Assembly (NCBI GenBank): GCA_025459125.1 | Contig: JALORE010000003.1 | Coordinates: 1-57,626, forward strand | From: Planctomycetota bacterium | GTDB lineage: Bacteria; Planctomycetota; Phycisphaerae; Sedimentisphaerales; Anaerobacaceae | Length of the DNA stretch: 57,626 nt | Direction: 5' to 3' | Shown: one piece after another, positions 7,368 through 15,624 of the stretch | Layout: the number at the start of each line of letters is the position of its first letter | Numbering within the stretch: position 1 is the first letter of the stretch | Made by a program: the position numbers and the translations under genes | The notes under the pieces: model-generated | Told to the model about the DNA's origin: nothing | What the model saw: the letters and a program-made list of their open reading frames with translations, nothing else | Database searches by the model: none

Positions 7368-8855
7368 TCAGAGTTGCCTATTCAAGACCGCTTGCCAGTT
7401 TTCGTAGGCCCCCTGGTAGGCTTTCTTCCGTTGTTTGTTGGGTTCCACCTTTCGGACGGGCTCCAGACCCACGAAGGCGTCTTCGGGACCTCGATACAGA
7501 CCCGCGCCGAGGCCGGCGCCGCGGGCGGCGCCTTGGGAGCCGTCGGTCTTGTACAGCTCGACCGTAGCGCCGGTGACCGTGGCGAAGGCCTCCGCGAAGA
7601 GCGGACTGAGGAACATGTTGGCGTTGCCGGCCTTGACGGTCTTGAGGCGAGTGCCCATGTCCCGCATGATCTGCAGGCCGCAATTGAGGGCGAAGACGAT
7701 GCCCTCCTGGGTGGCCCGCAGGACATGGGGCTTCCGGTGGATATTGAAGTTCCAGCCGTGGATCGAGGCGCCGATGTCACGGTTCTCCAGCGTCCGCTCG
7801 GCGCCGTTGCCGTAGGGCAGGATGACAAGGCCCTCGGAGCCGACCGGGGCTTGGGCCGCCAAGTCGTTCATTTGCGGATAGTCCAATCCGTCCCCACCAA
7901 AGTTGTGCTTGAGCCAACTGTTGAGAATGCCGGTGCCGTTGAGGCACAGTAGCACGCCGTAGCGGGGCTTCTTCTCGGTGTGGTTCACGTGGACGAAGAT
8001 GTTGACGCGCGACTTCGGATCGAAGTTCTTCTGGTCCGTGACACCGTAGACGACGCCCGAGGTGCCGGCCGTCACCGCGACCTCGCCCGGTTTGAGCACG
8101 CTCAACGACAAGGCGTTGTTCGGCTGGTCGCCCCCGCGATAGCTGACCGGCGTGCCGGCTTTCAAGCCAAGCTCCGCCGCCCCTGCGCCGGTCAACTCGC
8201 CCTGAAGGGAGAACGTCGGCACCGTCTCGGCGACGACGTCTGGTGAGATGCCGTAGTTGTCAAGGACAAAATCGGCGAGCTTGTCCTTCTCGAAATCCCA
8301 CAGGATGCCTTCCGACAGGCCCGAAGGCGTCGTTCTGATCTCCCCCGTCATCTTCATGGCGATAAAGTCGCCGGGCAGCATCATCTTATCGATCTTGGCG
8401 TAGACCTTCGGCTCATTGTCCTTGACCCATTTGAGCTTGGAAGCGGTAAAGTTGCCCGGCAGATTGAGCAGCCGCTTGAGGCACTTCTTCGCGCCGATAT
8501 CCTTGGCGGCCTTCTGGCCGATCGGCACGGCCCGGCTGTCGCACCAGATGATCGCCGGCCGCAGCACCTGCTTGTTCTTATCTACTACGACCAGCCCGTG
8601 CATCTGGTACGAGATGCCGATGGCCTTGACGTCGCCGGGATCGAACCGGGTCTTATCCCTGATCTTCTGTGTCGCGAGCTTGACGTGCTGCCACCACGTG
8701 TCGGGGTGCTGCTCGGCCCAACCGGGCTGTCTGGCAATGATCTCCAACTCCCGATCCGGCGAGGTCGCTGCCGCGAGGGCCTTGCCCGTCCCGGCATCCA
8801 TGAGCGTGGCCTTGACCGAAGAGCTTCCAACGTCGTATCCCAGCAGCAATGCCAT
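7368..8855 (-). CDS. xylB: Xylulokinase-type FGGY carbohydrate kinase
   Basis: A cytoplasmic 495-residue FGGY kinase that would phosphorylate D-xylulose (or a related ketose) with ATP. The N-terminal phosphate-binding motif is LLGYDVGSSSVKATLMD. QPGWAEQHPDTWW and a GISYQMHGLVVVD substrate-binding block follow, as in XylB. YRGGDQPNN in mid-protein carries the catalytic Asp region, and the second ATP-binding motif is AVTAGTSGVVYG. Length matches the family. Together with the isomerase-like gene at 2607 it forms a split isomerase/kinase pair for pentose entry. No sugar transporter is seen nearby. Other FGGY substrates cannot be excluded. Confidence 0.88.
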   Translation of the reverse strand: MALLLGYDVGSSSVKATLMDAGTGKALAAATSPDRELEIIARQPGWAEQHPDTWWQHVKLATQKIRDKTRFDPGDVKAIGISYQMHGLVVVDKNKQVLRPAIIWCDSRAVPIGQKAAKDIGAKKCLKRLLNLPGNFTASKLKWVKDNEPKVYAKIDKMMLPGDFIAMKMTGEIRTTPSGLSEGILWDFEKDKLADFVLDNYGISPDVVAETVPTFSLQGELTGAGAAELGLKAGTPVSYRGGDQPNNALSLSVLKPGEVAVTAGTSGVVYGVTDQKNFDPKSRVNIFVHVNHTEKKPRYGVLLCLNGTGILNSWLKHNFGGDGLDYPQMNDLAAQAPVGSEGLVILPYGNGAERTLENRDIGASIHGWNFNIHRKPHVLRATQEGIVFALNCGLQIMRDMGTRLKTVKAGNANMFLSPLFAEAFATVTGATVELYKTDGSQGAARGAGLGAGLYRGPEDAFVGLEPVRKVEPNKQRKKAYQGAYENWQAVLNRQL

Positions 8856-8980
8856 TGGTTCACCCCTTCACCAGTTGAATGGTGTGTGATATGCACCCTG
8901 CAGGGAATGCAGGGCGCGCCTTGTAGGGTCCGTATCACGCACCGTCTTCATCTTCAATTCGTTTACTGTCGAGCGTCATG

Positions 8981-9011
8981 CCATCGGCAAGCTGTGCTTG
9001 CCGCTGCCACC
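8981..9011. repeat. Solo GGCAAGC-class repeat unit
   Basis: A single 31-base arm matching 583-613 almost exactly (CCATCGGCAAGC...GCTTGCCGCTGCCACC), without a partner in inverted orientation. It lies just 3' of the GH2 fusion gene. Confidence 0.65.
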
Positions 9012-9033
9012 CGGATCTGCCGTGTTCAGGCCA

Positions 9034-12000
9034 TCACTCCTTTATCTGCACGAGGCCGGCGTCGATATATTGACCGCCGCCGGTCTGGTGGCAATGGATC
9101 GCGATGAGGTTCTCGCCTGGCTTCAGAGCGGCGCGGGCGTCGGCGTTCAGCGGCAGCGGTTCGTACTGGGTCGTGTAGCCGGGGGCCGAGGCGGCCAGCA
9201 CACCATTGAGATACACCTCGACATCTTCATCATGATGGAGGGTCAGTTGCAGGTTGCCGAGGCCGTTGTCTTCCAGCGTGAAACTGCGGCGCAGCCAGAT
9301 ATCCGCGGTGTTCCACTCGGTGCGGATGGTGGCACCGGGGGTGCCCTGGGTGCCGAAGCCGCTTTCGCCCTGTTTCCAGGTGCTCGCGTCGAACTTGGGC
9401 CCGAACCAGCGCCGGCCCGGCCGGGTCGTGGTGTAGCTCCACGAGGCGGCCCTTTCCCGGGCCGTGGGCACGACCGTCACGACAACCGGCGGTTTGGGCA
9501 TCGGGGCCCAGTCGGTGGCCTTGGTCTTGTCCCGGCCCGCATACTTCTTCCAGACGGCCTTGTCATAGAGCATTTGCAGGAACACGCCGCCGACAACCGG
9601 GCGGGCGGTGAAGCCGCGCTTGCGGGCGTCGTTCGTGAAGTACCAGTCCGTCATCGGGGAGCGGTCGGGCGTCTCGTTGAGGAAGAGATACACCGGCTCG
9701 ACCAGGGCCTCGAAGTCCGCGCGCTGCTGCGTCAGCGTTGCGGTCCAGAGGATCCAATCGAGCTTCGTGTAGAGCGAGCGGTTGTCCAGCGGCAGGCCGT
9801 ACTTGTTCTGGGTCTTTTTGTAGAAGTCCATCTCTTGGCGGGCGACCTCGGGCGGAAACAGGTTCAGGCCCAGGATGCGGTCCCAGACGAGATTGTACTT
9901 CTGGCTCCACGTGCCGGATTTGTCGAAGGCCAGGCGGAAATGATCGCCCTCCGCGGCCTCTTTGACCCAGCGGGCGGCGAAGCCGCGCGCAAGTTCGGTG
10001 TACTCCTGGGCTTTGGCCTTGTCGCCGCGCATGTCACAGAGCTTGGCAAAGGCCCCCAGGCCGCAGATCGCCTTGACGCTGAGGTTGACGTTGTGGGCGA
10101 GGTGGCCGGCGAAGTCGTCGGTGCAAAGCTGGTTCTCCGGATCGAAGCCCTTGGCCTTGAGGTACTCGGCCCACTTCTCCAATTGCGGCCAGTACAAGCC
10201 CGCGAACTCGGCGTTGCTCTCCATCTGAGCGATGGCGGCCATGAGGATCAGCAGGTTGCCGGATTCCTCGACGGGCATCTGGTTCTCTTCCGTCCGCTCG
10301 CCGCCGCCGTAGCGCTGGCCGTTGGCGTGGGGATACTGCCCGAGGTCGTGCGGAGCAAAGGGGAACTTCCACCGCGGGGAGGCTGCGTAGTTCATGAAGG
10401 GCACCAGGAACGACTTGGCCAGCGTCGGCCCAAGGAGCAGGAACTGCGGCGCCATCGGATAGAACACGTCCGAGGTGCCGATGCAGCCGTTCGAGTGGTT
10501 TTCTTTGCAGAATTGCAGCGGCTGACCATTCTCGTCGGCGACGAACTTGCCCGCCGCGAAGCACTGGCGATAGGCCAGGGCACACAGCTTCGCGTACTTC
10601 TCGCCGCCGGCCTTGGTCAGGTCGGCCATCAATCCCTTGTCGAAGGCGGCGCAGCGCTTTTGCAGCGACGCGTAGTCACTGGCGGCGGCCTGGAGCAGAT
10701 CGGCGGCCTCCCAACCGTTGCGGCGCCAGTACGGTCGCAGGTTCTTCTGCATGTACTGAATCGAGTAGATATCGTCATAGGCGAGCAGGAGCCAGCGGGA
10801 AACCACCTGTTTGCCGACGCTGCCAACCTTGAGGACCAGCGCCCCGGCTACGGCGTCGGCGGCCGCGGGCTGCTCGGGACCGCTGCCGACTTGGGAGGTC
10901 AGACCGTCCCTGGCGAATCCCAGCTGCAGGGCTCCCCGACTGCCGATCCAGGCCGGCGCGTTGTTCGGAGCGGCTACATAGAGGTAGCCCCAGTCGATGC
11001 GGATGTCATCGCCGCGTTTGGCCAGGATGGGCTGTTCCTGCGCGCCGATCTTCGCCACGGCCAGGTTGCCCACGGCCTGGCGGCTCCACACGACCTGCTG
11101 CTGGCTGGGGATGTTCACCGTCAGCTCGCCCGAGGCATCGAAGTAGAGCGACACCTCGTGCTTCTTGCCGTCGGTGGCGCGGAAGGCGTAGGTGAGGTAT
11201 GTCACCGGCCGCGACAAGGTGTCGATGTCCTCCGGCAACGCGGCGGTCAGGAAGGTCAGCGTCAGGGCCACGCCTGCGCCTTCGAAGGTGTAAATGGTGC
11301 GGGTGGGCAGAACCGTGAGACTCGTCTGGGCCAGGGCCGGCACGGCGCCGGGGCTGGTGCCCATGACGCGGTAGGGTTTGCCATCGATGCGGACCAGGCT
11401 ACAAAGGCGATGGGGCTTGCCGGTCCAGTGGACGGTGTCGTCGTCGGTGAGCTTGTCCGCGGGGGACCAGATGCTGAAATAAGGGTCACAGGCCACCAGT
11501 GGTGTAGCGGGCGGAATGAGCTTGTCACCCTCGGCCCGGCGCGGCGCCGGCGGGGTGTAGAGGCTCTGGTTCGCGGCAGCAATCGTCTCGACATCCATCT
11601 TGATGATCTCGCGGTCGTAGGTCATCAGGCCGTTGACCTCGATCTCCACGTCCGTCGTCTGCGTATAGACCGCCGCGGACAGGCCCGGAGCGCCCGTCAT
11701 CGGGTGGAGCTTGCGGATCAGGTTCAGGTAGGCGTCGGTCAAATCCTCCCGCGTGGTGAAACTACGGTAGCCCCAGTTCTTCTCCGCCTGCCAGGTGTGG
11801 CCGGGCAGCGGCAGGCCCAGGCCGCCAAACTCGCCGAGGACGAGGGCACGCTTGTCCTCGGGACGCGGCACGGCCGGGCCCGGGTACTGGTGGATGTCCA
11901 TCACGTCACCAACCTTGCGATCGGTCCAGCCGCTGGCGTTGTTCACGAGGCGCGTCGGGTCGAGCTTGCGGATCAGGTCCACGACCCGCGGCGTGTCGAA

Positions 12001-13404
12001 CTGGCCCCAGCCTTCATTGAACGGCACCCACATCACGATCGAGGGGTGATTCCGGAACGCCCGGATCATCCGCGTCAGCTCCAGGTCGAACTGCTCGGCC
12101 GATTCCTTGGTCCGCGTGATGTCCGGGTCGGTGCGGCCGATGTACTTGTCGCCGCTGGGCATATCCTGCCAGACCAGGAGTCCCAGCTTGTCGCACCAGT
12201 AGTACCACCGGTCCGGCTCGACCTTCACGTGCTTGCGGGCCATGTTCATGCCCAGCTTCTTCGTGACTTCGATATCGTACTTGAGGGCCTCATCCGTCGG
12301 CGCGGTATAGAGCCCGTCCGGCCACCATCCCTGATCCAACGGTCCATACTGAAACAGCGGCTTATTATTGAGGAAGAGCCGCAAGGTGCCGTTTTCATCC
12401 TTGCCCAGCGCAATCTTCCGCAGGCCGAAGTAGGCCGAGGCCTGGTCCACTACCCTTTCGCCCTCGAACAGTGTTACTGCAACGTCATAGAGGAAGGGGG
12501 AATCCGGAGTCCACGTCTTGGCTTGGGGGATGCGAACGGTAGCTCCGGCGGCAAAAGGGACCTCCCATGTGCTGCTGCCGCCCAAGGCCTTGAAGGACTC
12601 CTTTCCCACCGGTTTGGGACCGTCCTTTACCTCGAATTCGACGCGGTAGCTCTCGCCGGCGCCGTGGACGAGGGCGGAGATTTCGATCGAGGAATCGTCG
12701 AAGCGCGGCGTCAGGGTCAGGGATTTGAGGTGGGCACGGTTGACCGGCTCGAGCCAGACGGTCTGCCAGATACCGGTGACGGCGGTGTACCAGATGCCGC
12801 TGGGCTTGAGGACCTGCTTGCCGCGCGGCTGAGTCCCGGTGTTGGTCGGGTCCCAGACGGAGACGACGATCTCCTGTTTGCCACCGGGCTTCAGCGCCTC
12901 GGTAATGTCGAGCGTGAACGGATCGTAGCCGCCCTGATGTTCGCCGACCTCCGTGCCGTTGACCCAGACCGTCGCGTCCCAGTCCACGGCCCCGAAGTGC
13001 AGCAGCATGCGCTTTGTGTCGGCCGACCAGTTCCACTTCTGGGGCACGGTGAACGTGCGGCGGTACCACAGCCGGTTCTCTGGCCCGACAGGTTTCATCA
13101 CGCCGGAAAGGGCCGACTCGATGGGGAAAGGCACCAGGATCTGGCCGTCGAAGTCCTCGCCCCGGGCCTCGTCCTTCGGCCGGATGGCATAATCCCACAG
13201 GCCGTTCAGGTTGAGCCAGTCTGCACGGACCATCTGCGGCCGCGGATACTCCGGATGCACCTTCTCAGGCGAGACGTCCTTCGCCCAACGGGTCAGCAAG
13301 GGTCCTTGGGCCGGTTTCCAGGCGCCCCGGGCCCACGAGGACAGCAGCACGACAATGGCCACGACAAAAGGAGTCAGGCGAACTTGAAAACGACGGTTGA
13401 GCAT
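9034..13404 (-). CDS. Secreted GH2 beta-glycosidase fused to DUF4965 glutaminase-A-like domains
   Basis: A very long exported enzyme (1456 residues) with three parts. After a signal peptide (residues 1-26), the first about 600 residues are a full GH2 enzyme: beta-sandwich sugar-binding and immunoglobulin-like domains, then a TIM barrel with acid/base Glu in WVPFNEGWGQFD and nucleophile Glu in LVLGEFGGLG. From about residue 615 the sequence matches the DUF4964/DUF5127/DUF4965 series of fungal and bacterial glutaminase-A-like proteins (TPLVACDPYFSIWSPADKL, later GCIGTSDVFYPMAPQFLL and an (alpha/alpha) hairpin region). The last about 125 residues look like a galactose-binding jelly roll (WNTADIWLRRSFTL, HHDEDVEVYLNG). 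The frame is unbroken. RBS AGGAGG precedes the start. The likely role is attack on a complex glycan; the role of the second half is not clear. Confidence 0.88.
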   Translation of the reverse strand: MLNRRFQVRLTPFVVAIVVLLSSWARGAWKPAQGPLLTRWAKDVSPEKVHPEYPRPQMVRADWLNLNGLWDYAIRPKDEARGEDFDGQILVPFPIESALSGVMKPVGPENRLWYRRTFTVPQKWNWSADTKRMLLHFGAVDWDATVWVNGTEVGEHQGGYDPFTLDITEALKPGGKQEIVVSVWDPTNTGTQPRGKQVLKPSGIWYTAVTGIWQTVWLEPVNRAHLKSLTLTPRFDDSSIEISALVHGAGESYRVEFEVKDGPKPVGKESFKALGGSSTWEVPFAAGATVRIPQAKTWTPDSPFLYDVAVTLFEGERVVDQASAYFGLRKIALGKDENGTLRLFLNNKPLFQYGPLDQGWWPDGLYTAPTDEALKYDIEVTKKLGMNMARKHVKVEPDRWYYWCDKLGLLVWQDMPSGDKYIGRTDPDITRTKESAEQFDLELTRMIRAFRNHPSIVMWVPFNEGWGQFDTPRVVDLIRKLDPTRLVNNASGWTDRKVGDVMDIHQYPGPAVPRPEDKRALVLGEFGGLGLPLPGHTWQAEKNWGYRSFTTREDLTDAYLNLIRKLHPMTGAPGLSAAVYTQTTDVEIEVNGLMTYDREIIKMDVETIAAANQSLYTPPAPRRAEGDKLIPPATPLVACDPYFSIWSPADKLTDDDTVHWTGKPHRLCSLVRIDGKPYRVMGTSPGAVPALAQTSLTVLPTRTIYTFEGAGVALTLTFLTAALPEDIDTLSRPVTYLTYAFRATDGKKHEVSLYFDASGELTVNIPSQQQVVWSRQAVGNLAVAKIGAQEQPILAKRGDDIRIDWGYLYVAAPNNAPAWIGSRGALQLGFARDGLTSQVGSGPEQPAAADAVAGALVLKVGSVGKQVVSRWLLLAYDDIYSIQYMQKNLRPYWRRNGWEAADLLQAAASDYASLQKRCAAFDKGLMADLTKAGGEKYAKLCALAYRQCFAAGKFVADENGQPLQFCKENHSNGCIGTSDVFYPMAPQFLLLGPTLAKSFLVPFMNYAASPRWKFPFAPHDLGQYPHANGQRYGGGERTEENQMPVEESGNLLILMAAIAQMESNAEFAGLYWPQLEKWAEYLKAKGFDPENQLCTDDFAGHLAHNVNLSVKAICGLGAFAKLCDMRGDKAKAQEYTELARGFAARWVKEAAEGDHFRLAFDKSGTWSQKYNLVWDRILGLNLFPPEVARQEMDFYKKTQNKYGLPLDNRSLYTKLDWILWTATLTQQRADFEALVEPVYLFLNETPDRSPMTDWYFTNDARKRGFTARPVVGGVFLQMLYDKAVWKKYAGRDKTKATDWAPMPKPPVVVTVVPTARERAASWSYTTTRPGRRWFGPKFDASTWKQGESGFGTQGTPGATIRTEWNTADIWLRRSFTLEDNGLGNLQLTLHHDEDVEVYLNGVLAASAPGYTTQYEPLPLNADARAALKPGENLIAIHCHQTGGGQYIDAGLVQIKE

Positions 13405-13417
13405 GACGGAACCTCCT

Positions 13418-13517
13418 GTGATCTATGATTTACGATTTATGATTTTCGATTCATGATAGGGGCCCTCGCCCCGGCGGCAGCCAAATCGTAACTCATGAAT
13501 CGTAGATCATCAATCAC
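13418..13517. repeat. Long inverted repeat of GATTT-type words
   Basis: Arm 13418-13451 and arm 13483-13517 are degenerate inverted copies made of tandem 7-8 base words such as TGATTTACGATTTATGATTT, around a GC-rich loop. The left arm abuts the RBS of the leftward GH2-fusion gene. Similar structure lies at 55021-55128. Confidence 0.65.
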
Positions 13518-13577
13518 AAGGCAGAGTACACCGCCACTACGGAGAAGTAAAGGATATCCGCCGCCGAGCGATTTGGG

Positions 13578-13607
13578 TTGAATCCCCCAGTGGAAAATTG
13601 GTATAAG
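13578..13607 (+). promoter_or_regulatory. Sigma70-like promoter for the 13665 gene
   Basis: TTGAAT at 13578-13583 and TATAAG at 13602-13607 (TTGGTATAAG context), 18 bases apart. A strong GAAGGAGG ribosome site precedes the start of the gene. Confidence 0.4.
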
Positions 13608-13664
13608 ATAGGGTATCAGCGGCCTGCACACCCACGGCCCAAAACCCTATGAAGGAGGATCGTT

Positions 13665-15482
13665 ATGTGCACACTCAGGTCTTGCAGCATCTCGTCGGTT
13701 CTTATCTTGATCCTGTCCCTCTCTGCCGTCCGCGCTGACACCGCCACCGGGTTAGTGTGTCACTGGAAGCTGGACGATGGGGCCGGCCTGGTCGCCACCG
13801 AGAGCATCGGGGGCAATGACGGCCGGCTCCAGGGCGACGCGACGTGGGCGGAAGGTTTTCGCGGCGGCGCCATCCTACTCGATGGGAATGGGGACTACAT
13901 CGACTGTGGCAGCAAGCCTGCCTTCAACATCACGGCCGCGGTGACTCTGTCGGCCTGGGTCCAGGCTCGTGGGGATTTCTCCTACCCCGACTGGTCCGGT
14001 ATCATCATGCGTGGCGGGGCCAATATCGATACGTTCGCCCTCTATTACAACGGGACCTCCAAGCAGATGGGGTTCAAGACGACCGGAACCACGCCCAACT
14101 GGTTCGCCACCGGCGCCAATACGACGACGGCGCTGTTCGACGGGGATTGGCATCACGTCGCCGCGACCTATGACGGCAAGATCAAGATCGTATACCTCGA
14201 TGGTGCTCCCGTGGGCAACATCGCCGCCACCGGTCCGATCGAGACCAGTAGCGGCCGGCTCCTGCTGGGCGCCGGACGCGACCTGAACCCGACGACCCTC
14301 CACCTGGCCGGCCGGCTCGATGAGGCACGCCTCTATAATCGCGGCCTCTCGGCCGCCGATGTCAAAGAACTGGTGCCGCCCAAGGTCCAGGCGCGCAAGC
14401 CCGAGCCTGCCAACGGCGCGGTGGGCGTGCTCACTCCCCTGTTCCGTTGGACCCCGGGCGATACCGCCGTGCTGCACAATGTCTACCTCGGCAAGACGCC
14501 CGACCTCGGCCCCGCGGACCTGGTGGGAAATCGGCTCCCAATCGCCATGTTCTGGTACGTGCCCGGCCTGGAGCCCGGCATCACGTATTACTGGCGGGTC
14601 GATGAGATCGAGGCCAATGGCACGACCATCCACACCGGCAACGTGTGGAGCTTCACCACCCAGGCGCTGACGGCCTATCAACCCAGCCCGGCCGACGGAG
14701 CCCGGGACGTCTCCCCCGCGCCGACGCTCGCCTGGCAACCGGGCCAGTCCGCGATCAAGCACCACGTGTATTTCAGCGACAATCGCGATGCGGTCGCGCA
14801 GCGGGCCGCAACCGCGGATAAGGGCGAGGTCACGGATCCCCGCTTCACTCCCGGTGTTCTTGAGCCTGCGACGAGCTACTACTGGGCGGTGGATGAGCTG
14901 GTTGCCGGCGGCGGGACAAAGGCCGGTGCGGTCTGGACCTTCTCCACGTACCTGCCCGTCGAGGACTTCGAGAGCTACACGGACGACGAGGGCAACCGCA
15001 TCTACGAAACCTGGATCGACGGCTGGACCAACAACACCGGCTCGACCGTCGGTTACGCGCAGAGCCCATTTGCGGAGCGGACCGTCGTGCAGGGCGGCCT
15101 GCAGTCCATGCCTCTGGACTACAACAACATCCAGGCGCCCTTCTATAGCGAGGCGGAGCGGGAATTCGCCACCGCCCAGGACTGGACCGTCGGCGCGGTC
15201 AAGACGCTGGTCCTTTTCGTCCGGGGCAGAGTAGGCAACGCCCCGGCCCCGCTGTACGTCACGCTCAAGGACGCCTCCAACCGCACGGCCACTGTCATCC
15301 ATGCGGATACCGCTCTGGCGGGCACGACGAGATGGATCGAGTGGCAGATCGCGTTGAGCGACTTCGCGGGCGTGAACGCCGCCCGGATCAAGAAGATCAC
15401 GATCGGCCTGGGCGACAAGGCCAAGGCGGCGCCCGGCGGTCATGGCCTGATCTTTGTCGATGACATCCACGTGATCAAATGA
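13665..15482 (+). CDS. Secreted LamG modular protein
   Basis: A 605-residue exported protein. The signal peptide ends about residue 25 (SAVRA). Residues 28-240 form a LamG/concanavalin-A-like domain: CHWKLDDGAG, LDGNGDYIDCG, HHVAATYDGK, DEARLYNRGLSAADV. Two FN3-like repeats (about 241-335 and 336-428) each carry a YYW-VDE motif. The C-terminal module (428-605) begins VEDFESYTDDEGNRIYETW and ends in GLIFVDDIHVIK. Very close in layout to its neighbour at 15625, so the two are probably a local duplication. Binding to a carbohydrate or to the cell surface is the reasonable inference; no catalytic motif is seen. Confidence 0.85.
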   Translation: MCTLRSCSISSVLILILSLSAVRADTATGLVCHWKLDDGAGLVATESIGGNDGRLQGDATWAEGFRGGAILLDGNGDYIDCGSKPAFNITAAVTLSAWVQARGDFSYPDWSGIIMRGGANIDTFALYYNGTSKQMGFKTTGTTPNWFATGANTTTALFDGDWHHVAATYDGKIKIVYLDGAPVGNIAATGPIETSSGRLLLGAGRDLNPTTLHLAGRLDEARLYNRGLSAADVKELVPPKVQARKPEPANGAVGVLTPLFRWTPGDTAVLHNVYLGKTPDLGPADLVGNRLPIAMFWYVPGLEPGITYYWRVDEIEANGTTIHTGNVWSFTTQALTAYQPSPADGARDVSPAPTLAWQPGQSAIKHHVYFSDNRDAVAQRAATADKGEVTDPRFTPGVLEPATSYYWAVDELVAGGGTKAGAVWTFSTYLPVEDFESYTDDEGNRIYETWIDGWTNNTGSTVGYAQSPFAERTVVQGGLQSMPLDYNNIQAPFYSEAEREFATAQDWTVGAVKTLVLFVRGRVGNAPAPLYVTLKDASNRTATVIHADTALAGTTRWIEWQIALSDFAGVNAARIKKITIGLGDKAKAAPGGHGLIFVDDIHVIK

Positions 15483-15624
15483 CGGCTCGGCCGACGGCCG
15501 GCTGCCGTTGGGGTCAGTGATACGGTTGTGGATTCGTGTGGGCAGGTGAGCCCGTACCGCCGCCGCTCCGTCTGTCCGCGCCGGAATAACGACCATGCAT
15601 GAGGCGGCCCGTGGGAGGACTGTA

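Noticed and set aside
8998..13428. Open frame of about 1476 codons opposite the GH2-fusion gene
   Set aside because: It mirrors the coding strand of a well-supported enzyme; in high-GC DNA the opposite strand stays open. It has no recognisable domain or signal and is Arg/Gly/Val-biased.
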